DNA from: Paenibacillaceae bacterium
Lineage (GTDB): Bacteria; Bacillota; Clostridia; Lachnospirales; Lachnospiraceae
Assembly (NCBI GenBank): GCA_015057715.1
Contig: SVDS01000005.1
Coordinates: 18,585-82,584, forward strand
Length of the DNA stretch: 64,000 nt
Reading direction: 5' to 3'
Below, piece after piece: positions 8,565 to 17,131 of the stretch. Under the pieces are notes generated by a model. That model had not been told where the DNA came from, searched no databases, and worked only from the letters and a program-made list of their open reading frames with translations. The translations under genes and the position numbers were made by a program. Numbering within the stretch: the first letter of the stretch is position 1; each line of letters begins with the position of its first letter.

Positions 8565-9695
8565 ATGATACCAAATGAAAAAGAAATACTGGTAACGAGG
8601 GCTTCCATGCCTTCTTACGAAGAATTTATTGCTGAGATCAAACCGATCTGGGAAACTGCATGGATGACCAATATGGGAGAATTTCACGACAGATTAAAGG
8701 ATCAGCTGAAGGAATATTTAAAAGCGGAAAATCTTCTGCTGTTTGTGAACGGACATATGGCTCTTGAGATGGCGCTGCAGGCGATGAACTTAACCGGAGA
8801 GGTGATTACCACCCCTTTTTCCTTTGCTTCCACCACCCATGCGATTATAAGAAATAATCTCACGCCAGTATTCTGCGATATCAGAGAGGACGACTACACC
8901 ATCGACGCCGATCAGATTGAAGCGCTGATTACAGATAAAACCACGGCTATTCTTCCGGTGCATGTGTATGGTAATGTCTGTGATGTAGATAAAATAGAGT
9001 CTATAGCTAAAAAGCATAACTTAAAGGTGATTTACGATGCAGCACATGCATTTGGGGTAGAGGTGAATCATCGTGGAATCGGAACCTACGGAGATGCATC
9101 CATGTTCAGCTTTCACGCTACCAAAGTATATAATACCATAGAGGGTGGAGCAGTTACTTTTAAGGATCCATCCTTGGAAATTCTTCTTAATTATTTAAAA
9201 AACTTTGGAATAACCGGAAAAGAATCCGTGGAATATATAGGCGGCAACGCAAAGATGAATGAATTTCAGGCTGCCATGGGGATTTGCAATCTGCGTCATG
9301 TAGAGGATAACATTGAAAAGCGCAGACTGGTTACAGAGCGCTATCGTGAGCATTTACAGGGAGTTTCCGGAATTCGCCTCAATGCCATAAAGCAGGGAAT
9401 CAGTCAGAATTATGCATACTTTCCTGTATCGTTTGATGGGTTTGAACTGACCAGAAATCAGGTATATGATCTTCTCGCTTCCCATAAAATCTTTGCCAGA
9501 AAATATTTCTATCCCCTGATTACGGATTTTGAATGTTACAGGGAGCGTTTTTCGGATCTTGAGCTTCCATGTGCCAGACGGGCAGCAGACAGTGTTCTCA
9601 CCCTGCCCCTTTATGCAGATCTGCCTCTTGAAGATGTGGACAGGATATGCGAGATAATTTTAAGTGCCGCAAAGAAAGGGAAACAGAGCGTATGA
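8565..9695 (+). CDS. DegT/DnrJ/EryC1/StrS-family PLP-dependent sugar aminotransferase
   Basis: A 376-residue fold-type I aminotransferase. The family features are TTPFSFASTTHAI, VHVYGNVCDVDKIE, YDAAHAFGV and the PLP lysine in FHATKVYNTIEGGA at about residue 186. Such enzymes usually aminate a 3- or 4-keto nucleotide sugar to make an amino-deoxysugar. GAGGAG ends 9 bases before the ATG at 8565, favouring it over the in-frame ATG at 8541. The next gene starts within its stop codon (ATGA). No dedicated nucleotide-sugar dehydratase lies nearby, so the keto-sugar would come from elsewhere. Confidence 0.9.
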   Translation: MIPNEKEILVTRASMPSYEEFIAEIKPIWETAWMTNMGEFHDRLKDQLKEYLKAENLLLFVNGHMALEMALQAMNLTGEVITTPFSFASTTHAIIRNNLTPVFCDIREDDYTIDADQIEALITDKTTAILPVHVYGNVCDVDKIESIAKKHNLKVIYDAAHAFGVEVNHRGIGTYGDASMFSFHATKVYNTIEGGAVTFKDPSLEILLNYLKNFGITGKESVEYIGGNAKMNEFQAAMGICNLRHVEDNIEKRRLVTERYREHLQGVSGIRLNAIKQGISQNYAYFPVSFDGFELTRNQVYDLLASHKIFARKYFYPLITDFECYRERFSDLELPCARRAADSVLTLPLYADLPLEDVDRICEIILSAAKKGKQSV

Positions 9696-10678
9696 AAGCT
9701 GCAGTTGTAACCGCAATCGGATCATTTTCCGCTGATATTGTTATTAAAAATTTAAAAAATATGGGCCTTAAGGTGATTGGCTGCGATATATATCCGGCAG
9801 AATGGATTGCTGATTCTTCCAGTGTTTCTGTTTTTTATCAGGTTCCTCTTGCAACGCAGGAAGAGGAGTATGTAGAGGGAATTCTGACTATCTGCAAAAA
9901 GGAAGGGGCTGACGGACTGATCGTTTTAACCGATGCAGAAGTAGATGTATGGAACCATCACAGAAACGAATTAAAGGAAGCAGGAGTGACGTTATGTCTG
10001 TCCCCGGAAGATACCATAACGGTTTGCAGAGATAAGATGAAACTTTATGAGTTCCTTTCTGAAAGAGGGATTGGAAATATGATACCTACCAGAATGCTGG
10101 CTGGTATTTCTCCTGAATCCATTTCCTATCCGGCAGTGGTAAAGCCATATAATGGAAGAAGCAGCCAGGGGCTTTCCTATCTTCATAATCAGGAAGAAAT
10201 GGAGCGGTTTCTTGCCGGAGGGGAAGCAGATCATTACGTGGTACAGCCCTATTTTAAGGGAAGTATTATTACTGTAGATGTAGTGCATCAGGCGGACACA
10301 GGGCGATCAGCAGCTGTCTGCCGTAAGGAATTGCTGCGGACCCCAAATGGTGCTGGCACATCTGTTCTGGTATTTTCAAATCCGACTCTGGAAGCAGTAT
10401 GCAAAGAGGCGGCAAGTGCCTTGGGAATTCAGGGCTGTGTCAATTTTGAATTTATTGAAGGGGAAGATGGAACCTTTTCTATGCTGGAATGCAATCCCAG
10501 GTTTTCAGGCGGCGTGGAATTTTCCTGTATGGCTGGATATGACTGTGTCTTAAATCATGTGAGGTGTTTTCAGGGTGAGGACATTTTTCCTTCTGACCCT
10601 GTAAAGGAAATGTATATTGCCAGAAAATACGAGGAATATGTAACAAAGGTGCTTGATAAGGAAGGGACTGAGAAATGA
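9692..10678 (+). CDS. ATP-grasp enzyme, carbamoyl-phosphate-synthase-like
   Basis: A 328-residue ATP-grasp protein. The N-terminal Rossmann-like part (AAVVTAIGSFSADIVIKNLKNMG, DIYPAEWIADSS) resembles PylC/CarB-type proteins; the grasp domain follows with YPAVVKPYNGRSSQGL, VQPYFKGSIITVDVV and the metal-binding end FEFIEGEDGTFSMLECNPRFSGG. These enzymes ligate a carboxylate to an amine. Start and stop overlap the neighbours by ATGA on both sides (9692 and 10675), so it is coupled to the aminotransferase and a GT2. A likely job, by context, is attaching an amino acid or other acid to the amino sugar; the substrate is not shown by sequence. Confidence 0.85.
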   Translation: MKAAVVTAIGSFSADIVIKNLKNMGLKVIGCDIYPAEWIADSSSVSVFYQVPLATQEEEYVEGILTICKKEGADGLIVLTDAEVDVWNHHRNELKEAGVTLCLSPEDTITVCRDKMKLYEFLSERGIGNMIPTRMLAGISPESISYPAVVKPYNGRSSQGLSYLHNQEEMERFLAGGEADHYVVQPYFKGSIITVDVVHQADTGRSAAVCRKELLRTPNGAGTSVLVFSNPTLEAVCKEAASALGIQGCVNFEFIEGEDGTFSMLECNPRFSGGVEFSCMAGYDCVLNHVRCFQGEDIFPSDPVKEMYIARKYEEYVTKVLDKEGTEK

Positions 10679-11661
10679 AAGACGGATCAAATAGCGAAAT
10701 CATGGCTAGCATTAACTGTGTCACCTATAACCATGGTGCCTTCATCCGCCAGGCTCTTGACAGCTTTCTGATGCAGAAGACGGATTTTGAGTATGAGATT
10801 CTGGTTCATGATGATGCTTCCACGGACGATACAGGGGATATCATCAGGGAATATGCAGCAAAGTATCCGGATAAGATCCGGCCTCTGATTCAGACAGAGA
10901 ATCAGTATTCCCAGGGCATTGATAACATAAGCGGTGCGTTTAATTTTCCCCGTGCAAGAGGAAAATATATATTCATGTGTGATGGGGATGATTACTTTGA
11001 TTCCCCCCATAAACTTCAAAGGCAGGTGGACTATATGGAGTCCCATCCGGACTGCACCCTTTGCATCCACAGTGCAAAGATTCAGTTGATGGGAAAAGCA
11101 GTGACTGAGAACCAGATGAGACCATATCGGAAAACCACAGTATTGACGCCAGAAGAGATCATTGATAAAACTTCCGGGTATGCCATGTCTTCCATGGCAT
11201 TTCCAGCAAGACTTGTAAAAGAGCTTCCTAAATACTATACGGATTGTCCGGTAGGAGATACCCCTTTGCAGCTGATGGCAGCTGAAAACGGTTATGGTTA
11301 TTACATGGATGAACCCATGAGTGTATACCGGGTAGGTGTATCCGGTTCCTGGACTGTTGAGGGGAAAAAAGGAAATTACGCCGCGAAGCAGCAGGCCTAT
11401 TATGAGCGAATGAGACTGGTTTATAAAGAATTTGACAAAGCAACAGGCGGCCGTTTTAAGGCGGCCGCCATAAGTGCTTCCAAACGAACCTATTACCAGA
11501 CGAAGGTCAATACCAGGGATTTTAAGGAGATATTAAATCCTGCATACCGAAGGTATTATAAGGAACTTACGCCTATGACCAGGTTCTTTATTCAGTTTCA
11601 ATACCGGACTCCCGGCCTGTATGGTTTCATACGAAAAACATTTACCGGAAGGAAAGGTTAA
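10675..11661 (+). CDS. Glycosyltransferase family 2
   Basis: A 328-residue GT2 protein with ASINCVTYNHGAFIRQALDSFLMQ at the N-terminus, HDDASTDDTGDIIREY (about 43-58) and MCDGDDYFDSPHKLQRQVDYME near residue 101, the DGDDYW-like metal site seen in capsule glycosyltransferases. CPVGDTPLQLMAAENGYGYYMDEPMSVYRV forms the acceptor half. Its ATG overlaps the ATP-grasp stop. It is the last plus-strand gene before the convergent L,D-transpeptidase, only 14 bases away. No U-tract terminator is visible, but a stem (TGGGATC 11683-11689 with GATCCCA) lies just inside the opposing gene. Confidence 0.88.
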   Translation: MKDGSNSEIMASINCVTYNHGAFIRQALDSFLMQKTDFEYEILVHDDASTDDTGDIIREYAAKYPDKIRPLIQTENQYSQGIDNISGAFNFPRARGKYIFMCDGDDYFDSPHKLQRQVDYMESHPDCTLCIHSAKIQLMGKAVTENQMRPYRKTTVLTPEEIIDKTSGYAMSSMAFPARLVKELPKYYTDCPVGDTPLQLMAAENGYGYYMDEPMSVYRVGVSGSWTVEGKKGNYAAKQQAYYERMRLVYKEFDKATGGRFKAAAISASKRTYYQTKVNTRDFKEILNPAYRRYYKELTPMTRFFIQFQYRTPGLYGFIRKTFTGRKG

Positions 11662-11675
11662 ATGATACGTTTCTG

Positions 11676-13121
11676 TTACATGTTGGGATCAGTGGGATCC
11701 CAGGTCTGTGTATCCGGTATGATCTGCTCAATGGCAGGTCTTTCATAGGGTCCTGGAACGGGAGATTCGTAAATGGTTACTGTAGTTCCAAGAGCACAGT
11801 GATCATAAATCCATTTGGCATCTCCGGAGAGGAGACGGATACAGCCGGCTGATTCCGCAATACTTAAATAATTATATGTAGAGGGATCGAGAGTCATCTT
11901 ATCCGGGCGGCTGTAAAGAATGGAGTGGATTAAAAAGCCCTTCCAGATACGGGTTGCATATTGGGTAAAGATACCGTGATCCATATCCCGCCAGCGGTAT
12001 TTCACCGGTGTCTGGAATGTTCCAAGCGGAGTATCCGGACCTGTAGAGGTAAGGAATGACTTTACTGGAATAATGAAACCGTTGGCACCGTCCTTTGCAA
12101 AGACTGTCATGCAGTTCATCTGTTTGTTGATGCTGATAAAAAATGGTCCTGAGTTTCCAATAATGGGCTCTAAATCCGTAAGCATCTTTCCAGAATTTAA
12201 ATCAAAATAGTACTTGAAGCCGTCGATGTACTGCCAGCCTACAACTGGGAGAGAATCCTTAAAATAGTACCGGTCATTTTCGATCCATGCCCAGCCGGTA
12301 AAAGGGGTACCGTCTCCGTTAAAGTAGCGCAGTCCGCCGTCAACAATCTGCATTCCATCTTTTGTGGCGGAAATCAATGGCTTATCCGTCTTATATGGGA
12401 AGGCAGAGTTTTTAGCATAGAATGCCATACGAAAGCCTGTGATATAATGTCCGGTTCCCATAGTTCCCGCACTGGTGCCGTTCTTTGCCCAGTCAGTGGT
12501 GGTTCCGTCGTCTAACTTTGCTGAATAATAGAGATTGAACTGGTTGTTTACATAACCGGAAAACCTCATCTGTATGGCTTCAATATTCACGTCATTGGGG
12601 TAATTGGTTGTCTGTTGTCCATTCATGACCCATGGGGACCAGCCAGTGCCTGAAGTGTAGGTCCGGTAGAGTACGTTTCCTACGATATTCGTGAGAAATG
12701 TAGATAATCCATGAAAACCCTGTCCATCGTTGGTGATCCAGGCATCGTTGACAAAAGGCTGTGTCCAGTTGCCGTCACCAATCATAACAGTGGTCTGAAG
12801 TCGTGGAAAGTTGGCTTTTAATGCTTCCTGAGCAGCCCGTGTCGCTTCATCAACAACACCGTCTTCTCCTCCTCCAGCTCCTTCTTTTCCGATATCTATT
12901 CCTGCATTTGCCAAAGCGGTTTCTGCTTCCTCTGTAGTTACGCCTCCCTCAGTTTCGCTGGCAGCTGTACTCTGTTTTCCAGACTTACTGCTGTCGCTGA
13001 GGCTGACGCCATTCTTGTAACCCGGTCCATATGCTTCGTCCGCCCGCGTAAGGGCAGCCTGTCCCAGGACAAGAGCAGCTGTCAGGCAGATTGCCGCCAG
13101 GCCGCGTGTCAGTTTACGCAT
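11676..13121 (-). CDS. Secreted L,D-transpeptidase with ChW and cell-wall-binding repeats
   Basis: A 481-residue exported protein. Residues 1-28 form a signal peptide (MRKLTRGLAAICLTAALVLG, cleavage near TRADE). A low-complexity Ser/Glu/Gly linker follows, then about 105-240 with two units resembling clostridial ChW repeats (GTGWSPWVMNG; DWAKNGTSAGTMGTGHYITGFRMAF). About 250-320 holds choline/cell-wall-binding-type repeats (FTGWAWIENDRYYFKDS, VGWQYIDGFKYYFDLNSGKM). The C-terminal YkuD domain has the catalytic set IHSILYS and SAGCIRL with the active cysteine. It would make 3-3 crosslinks or attach proteins in peptidoglycan. AGGAGG lies upstream of the ATG. It interrupts the polysaccharide locus in antisense orientation. 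Confidence 0.92.
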   Translation of the reverse strand: MRKLTRGLAAICLTAALVLGQAALTRADEAYGPGYKNGVSLSDSSKSGKQSTAASETEGGVTTEEAETALANAGIDIGKEGAGGGEDGVVDEATRAAQEALKANFPRLQTTVMIGDGNWTQPFVNDAWITNDGQGFHGLSTFLTNIVGNVLYRTYTSGTGWSPWVMNGQQTTNYPNDVNIEAIQMRFSGYVNNQFNLYYSAKLDDGTTTDWAKNGTSAGTMGTGHYITGFRMAFYAKNSAFPYKTDKPLISATKDGMQIVDGGLRYFNGDGTPFTGWAWIENDRYYFKDSLPVVGWQYIDGFKYYFDLNSGKMLTDLEPIIGNSGPFFISINKQMNCMTVFAKDGANGFIIPVKSFLTSTGPDTPLGTFQTPVKYRWRDMDHGIFTQYATRIWKGFLIHSILYSRPDKMTLDPSTYNYLSIAESAGCIRLLSGDAKWIYDHCALGTTVTIYESPVPGPYERPAIEQIIPDTQTWDPTDPNM

Positions 13122-13165
13122 GATAAAAACCTCCTGTAAATCATTAAAAATTTTATAGTGATTCC

Positions 13166-13194
13166 ATAATACTTTAACATAACTAACTGGAAAA
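13166..13194 (-). promoter_or_regulatory. Candidate promoter of the L,D-transpeptidase gene
   Basis: Minus strand TTTTCC (13194-13189) and TATTAT (13171-13166) with 17 bases between. The -35 is weak, so this is tentative. It lies back to back with the flippase promoter at 13207. Confidence 0.35.
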
Positions 13195-13206
13195 TGCTAT
13201 ATACGA

Positions 13207-13235
13207 TTTACATTTATTGGGCAATATAGTACAAT
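13207..13235 (+). promoter_or_regulatory. Promoter of the first flippase gene
   Basis: TTTACA (13207-13212), 17-base spacer starting TTT and ending ATATAG, TACAAT (13230-13235); both hexamers and both spacer ends equal those at 5638. Confidence 0.65.
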
Positions 13236-13277
13236 AAGGCGGAAATGTAAATTGGATGATTGAGGAGAAAAGCCAGT

Positions 13278-14720
13278 ATGTACCAGGAAAATATGAAAGA
13301 GAGAGTGCTTTCCGGACTGTTTTGGAAAGTCATGGAAAATGGGGGAACACAGGGAATTCAGTTCCTTGTATCCGTACTTTTAGCCAGACTTTTAACGCCG
13401 TCCGAATCCGGGGAAGTCATGCTGATTATGATATTTATTACCATCGGCAATGTATTTGTCCAGAGCGGTTTTAACACTTCTCTGATTCAGAAGCAGGAAG
13501 TGGATGAAAGAGATTATTCTTCTGCCTTTTGCGTAAGCTTTCTGATTGCCTTCGTTCTATATATAATTTTGTTCTTTTCTGCACCTGCAATCGGGGATTT
13601 TTATGGACAGCCAGTGTTCGTACCAGTGTTAAGGATTCTGTCCCTGACTTTGTTTTTCGGTGCAGTCATATCGGTGCAGTCCGCATCCGTATCCAGAAAT
13701 ATGGAATTTAGAAAGCTTTGTATGGCAAGTCTCTTTGCTGCGGCAGGTTCCGGCATCATCGGAGTGCTGATGGCTTTAGAAGGATTTGGATTATGGGCAC
13801 TTGCCATGCAGCAGTTTTTTTACAGCTTTTTTCTCATGGTTGTGTTGCATTTTTTAAAGACCTGGAAGCCAAGTCTGAAGTTTTCCATTGAAAAAGCGGG
13901 AGAATTATTCTCTTATGGCTGGAAGATTCTCATGTCTGGCCTCATTGACACGGTTTTTACCAATGTTTATGGTCTGGTGATTGGAAAAATATATAATTCG
14001 GCTATGATGGGGCAATACTCTAGAGGAAATCAGTTCCCTGCACTCATTGCCAATAATTTAGGAGCAGCCATCCAGTCGGTTATGCTTCCCGCTTTTTCTG
14101 CCTGCCAGGATGACCGGGAGAGGGTAAAAAGCATGGTAAGAAGGTCGATTGTGACAAGCTCCTACCTTGTTTTTCCCATGATGGCAGGTCTGATTGCTGT
14201 AGCAGAGCCTATGGTAAAGCTTTTACTGACGGACCAGTATTTACCTTGTGTTCCCATGCTCCGGCTCCTTTGCATTGCCTATGCGACCTGGCCCCTTCAT
14301 GTGGCCAACTTACAGGCAATCAATGCCCTTGGAAGAAGTGAGATTTTCTTAAAACTGGAGATTATTAAAAAAGCAGTCAGTGTGGTGGCCTTAATCATCA
14401 GCATTCCTTTTGGAATTTATACCATGGTGGCGTTACGGGCGGTGACGGATTTTATCTGTACATTTATCAATGCCTATCCTAACAAGAAGCTTCTTCACTA
14501 CAGCTTTCTTCAGCAGTGGAGAGATGTATTCCCTTCTCTGCTTTTGTCGGCTGCCATGTGTGGTGTGGTTTATAGCGTGCAGTTTCTGGTAAATGGAACT
14601 CTGCTGACCCTGACTTTGCAGATTGTTACAGGAGTCCTGTTTTATGCAGGCTTTTCCTGGCTGTTTCGAATTGAAAGCTTCTTTTATTTATGCAGAACAG
14701 TTAAGAACATGGGCAGGTAA
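13278..14720 (+). CDS. Polysaccharide flippase, Wzx/MATE-like
   Basis: A 480-residue integral membrane protein with about 12-14 hydrophobic segments, of the lipopolysaccharide biosynthesis flippase (PST, MviN/MATE) superfamily. The N-terminus (LSGLFWKVMENGGTQGIQFLVSVLLARLLTPSESGEVML) and SYGWKILMSGLIDTVFTNVYGLVIGKIYNSAMMGQYSRGNQFP are typical of Wzx proteins that move undecaprenyl-linked repeat units across the membrane. I take the ATG at 13278, preceded by GAGGAGAAA, rather than an upstream TTG. It has its own promoter and is followed after 84 bases by a second, different flippase with its own promoter. Confidence 0.88.
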   Translation: MYQENMKERVLSGLFWKVMENGGTQGIQFLVSVLLARLLTPSESGEVMLIMIFITIGNVFVQSGFNTSLIQKQEVDERDYSSAFCVSFLIAFVLYIILFFSAPAIGDFYGQPVFVPVLRILSLTLFFGAVISVQSASVSRNMEFRKLCMASLFAAAGSGIIGVLMALEGFGLWALAMQQFFYSFFLMVVLHFLKTWKPSLKFSIEKAGELFSYGWKILMSGLIDTVFTNVYGLVIGKIYNSAMMGQYSRGNQFPALIANNLGAAIQSVMLPAFSACQDDRERVKSMVRRSIVTSSYLVFPMMAGLIAVAEPMVKLLLTDQYLPCVPMLRLLCIAYATWPLHVANLQAINALGRSEIFLKLEIIKKAVSVVALIISIPFGIYTMVALRAVTDFICTFINAYPNKKLLHYSFLQQWRDVFPSLLLSAAMCGVVYSVQFLVNGTLLTLTLQIVTGVLFYAGFSWLFRIESFFYLCRTVKNMGR

Positions 14721-14735
14721 GATGGACGTTAGCGG

Positions 14736-14764
14736 TTTACTTTTTTAGGCGAATCATGTAGAAT
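14736..14764 (+). promoter_or_regulatory. Promoter of the second flippase operon
   Basis: TTTACT (14736-14741), 17-base spacer starting TTT and ending ATG, TAGAAT (14759-14764). Fourth member of the shared promoter set. Confidence 0.6.
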
Positions 14765-14804
14765 AAAAAGAACTTGTTAAATGAAATGAAATAGAGGAAC
14801 TATA

Positions 14805-16061
14805 ATGGAACGTAAAAACGTGGCATGGAATATGATCGGAAGCCTGGTTTACGCAGGATCCAGCATGCTGCTGACAGCTCTGGTTAATCATCTGGTAGGA
14901 ACGGATCAGGGAGGAATCTTTGGTTTTGCTTTCAGTACATTTGGACAGCAGATGTTTCTTGTGGCCTATTTTGGAATGAGACCCATTCAGAGTACTGATG
15001 TGAGAGAGAGCTATACTTTTGGCGAATACCGGCTGGCCCGCATGGTTACCTGCGGTATGGCGCTGATTTTTGGCATATGCTACATTCTATGGAAGGTTTT
15101 CGTTTCTTCTTCCGACTATACCTACGAAAAAATCATGGTTGTTTTCTTCATGGTTCTTTATAAAGTGCTTGATGGGTTTGCTGATGTATACGAGTCGGAA
15201 TTTCAAAGAAAAGGAAAGCTTTATTTAACCGGACAGGCTATGACCTGGCGGACCCTGTTTTCTGTGTGTCTGTTTTTAGGCACTCTGGCACTAACACGGG
15301 ATTTAATTGTTGCCTCAGCAGTTGCGGCCGCTTCTCAGGCAGTTGGAATCTGGCTGTTTGATAAAAGGACTGCAGATAAAATAACAGAAATCAATTATGT
15401 ACATGCAAAAGGAAGGCACAAACAGCTTTTACAGGATAGCTTCCTTTTGTTTTTGTCTGTATTTTTAGACGGACTTATCTTTGCAATGGCAAAGTATGCA
15501 GTGGATTCTCAGATGACTTCCGCGGACAATGCTGTATTTGTGGCTATATTTATGCCTACCTCTGTAATCAATCTTGCAGCTAATTTTGTAATTCGTCCAT
15601 TCCTTACCAGACTTTCCTTACTCTGGGATGAAAACAGGACTTCGGAGTTTCTTGGGGTCCTGAGAAAGTTGTCCGGAATTATCCTCTTTCTTACCGTAAT
15701 CGCTCTGGCCGGATCCTGGGTAATGGGCGTTCCGGTACTTTCCGCTGTCTTTAATGTGGAACTGGCGCCTTACCTTCCGGGACTACTGGCTATTATCCTG
15801 GGCGGCGGTTTTTTTGCAGTAATGAATTTATTTTATTATGTCCTGGTAATTATGAAGAAACAGAGACTGATATTTTTTGGATATGTTCCGGTCTGCCTCC
15901 TTTCGTTTGTTCTTTCCTATCAGTTTGTGAAGATAGGCGGAATCAACGGTGGTGCGTATTCCTACATGATTGAGATGCTGATTCTCATGCTGTGCTTTAT
16001 AGGACAGGCAATCCGGGTTATTCGTACAGAAGAAAAAGGAAGGAGAGAGCAGAGGATATGA
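14805..16061 (+). CDS. Second flippase-like membrane protein
   Basis: A 418-residue polytopic protein with about 12 hydrophobic segments, distantly like oligosaccharide flippases. It starts with ERKNVAWNMIGSLVYAGSSMLLTALVNHLVGTDQGGIFGFAFSTFGQQM, the pattern of Wzx N-termini. It is shorter than the neighbouring flippase and not an obvious copy of it. AGAGGAAC precedes the ATG. The stop overlaps the start of the next GT2 gene (ATGA), so it heads the operon 14805-19718. Transport of a lipid-linked sugar is inferred from fold and context only. Confidence 0.8.
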   Translation: MERKNVAWNMIGSLVYAGSSMLLTALVNHLVGTDQGGIFGFAFSTFGQQMFLVAYFGMRPIQSTDVRESYTFGEYRLARMVTCGMALIFGICYILWKVFVSSSDYTYEKIMVVFFMVLYKVLDGFADVYESEFQRKGKLYLTGQAMTWRTLFSVCLFLGTLALTRDLIVASAVAAASQAVGIWLFDKRTADKITEINYVHAKGRHKQLLQDSFLLFLSVFLDGLIFAMAKYAVDSQMTSADNAVFVAIFMPTSVINLAANFVIRPFLTRLSLLWDENRTSEFLGVLRKLSGIILFLTVIALAGSWVMGVPVLSAVFNVELAPYLPGLLAIILGGGFFAVMNLFYYVLVIMKKQRLIFFGYVPVCLLSFVLSYQFVKIGGINGGAYSYMIEMLILMLCFIGQAIRVIRTEEKGRREQRI

Positions 16062-16756
16062 CAAACCGGGTACTGGTAGTAATACCTGCATACAATGAGG
16101 CTTTAAATATTGAGCGGGTAGTGGGAGAAGTCATTGAGAAATATCCCATGTATGACTATGTAATCATTAATGACGGTTCTACAGACAATACCGCGAAAAT
16201 CTGCAGAAAGCATGGCTGGAAGATCATTGATCTGCCTATGAACTTAGGGCTGGCAGGCGCATTTCAGACCGGGCTTAAGTATGCACACAGAAAGGGTTAC
16301 GGCTATGCCATACAGTTTGATGGTGACGGACAGCACCGGCCGGAGTTTATTCTTCCCATGAAAGAAAAGATGGATCAGGGATATGATATTGTGATTGGCT
16401 CCCGGTTTGTAACAGAAAAAAAGCCCCGCTCTCTCCGTATGCTTGGCAGCCGGATGCTAAGCGGTGCCATCTGGTTTACAACCGGTGTTAAGGTAAACGA
16501 TCCCACTTCCGGTATGCGCATGTTCAGCCGAAAGATGATCAAGGAGTTTGCAGACGGTTTAAATTACGGTCCGGAACCGGATACCATTTCCTATCTCATC
16601 CGCCATGGTGCCAGAGTTGCGGAAATACCTGTAATCATGGATGAGCGGATACTGGGAGAGAGCTACTTAAATCCCTTAAATGCGGCCAGGTATATGGGAA
16701 AGATGCTGTTTTCCATTTTACTGGTTCAAAGCTTTCGCATCCGGGACAGAAGATAA
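16058..16756 (+). CDS. Glycosyltransferase family 2, polyprenyl-phosphate sugar synthase-like
   Basis: A 232-residue GT2 protein resembling dolichyl-phosphate mannosyltransferase: VLVVIPAYNEALNIERVV, INDGSTDNTAKIC (about 36-48), LGLAGAFQTGLKYA, QFDGDGQHRPEFI near residue 86 and IGSRFV, then DPTSGMRMFSRK. No C-terminal GtrA or membrane domain is present. Such enzymes load a sugar onto undecaprenyl phosphate. I start at 16058, where ATG overlaps the flippase stop and the family core begins; the frame extends further upstream without a ribosome site. It is followed by DUF2304 and DUF2142 genes, a common trio. Confidence 0.9.
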   Translation: MTNRVLVVIPAYNEALNIERVVGEVIEKYPMYDYVIINDGSTDNTAKICRKHGWKIIDLPMNLGLAGAFQTGLKYAHRKGYGYAIQFDGDGQHRPEFILPMKEKMDQGYDIVIGSRFVTEKKPRSLRMLGSRMLSGAIWFTTGVKVNDPTSGMRMFSRKMIKEFADGLNYGPEPDTISYLIRHGARVAEIPVIMDERILGESYLNPLNAARYMGKMLFSILLVQSFRIRDRR

Positions 16757-16774
16757 AAGAAGGGGGTACGTAAT

Positions 16775-17131
16775 ATGACGTTTTTACTTCGCTGCGTACT
16801 GATATGCGTTTCCCTGGTACTGACTGTTTATGTACTGGGAAGAATTCGCCACTCCAAAATGAGGATAGAGGATTCCATTTTCTGGGTCATGTTTTCCATG
16901 CTGTTAGTGGTTTTCAGCATCTTCCCAAAGGTGGCTGATTTTATATCAAGTATGGTGGGAACCTATTCCACAGCTAATTTTATTTTTACCCTGATGATCT
17001 TTATTCTGCTCACCAAGGTCTTTTTTCAGTCAATTAAGATATCCCAGTTAGAACGCAGAGTGACGGAGTTAATCCAGATGCTGGCGCTTGATAAGGAGGA
17101 AGCCATAGAGAAGGAGGAGCATAAACTGTGA
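16775..17131 (+). CDS. DUF2304 family small membrane protein
   Basis: A 118-residue protein with three hydrophobic helices (about 4-22, 35-52 and 65-86) and a charged coiled C-terminal tail (ISQLERRVTELIQMLALDKEEAIEKEE). Size, topology and the DSIFWVMFSMLLVVFSIFP segment fit DUF2304 (PF10066), often encoded beside polyprenyl-phosphate glycosyltransferases. AAGGGGG precedes the ATG and the stop overlaps the GTG of the next gene. It is probably an accessory or anchoring subunit for the adjacent GT2; that role is inference. Confidence 0.8.
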   Translation: MTFLLRCVLICVSLVLTVYVLGRIRHSKMRIEDSIFWVMFSMLLVVFSIFPKVADFISSMVGTYSTANFIFTLMIFILLTKVFFQSIKISQLERRVTELIQMLALDKEEAIEKEEHKL

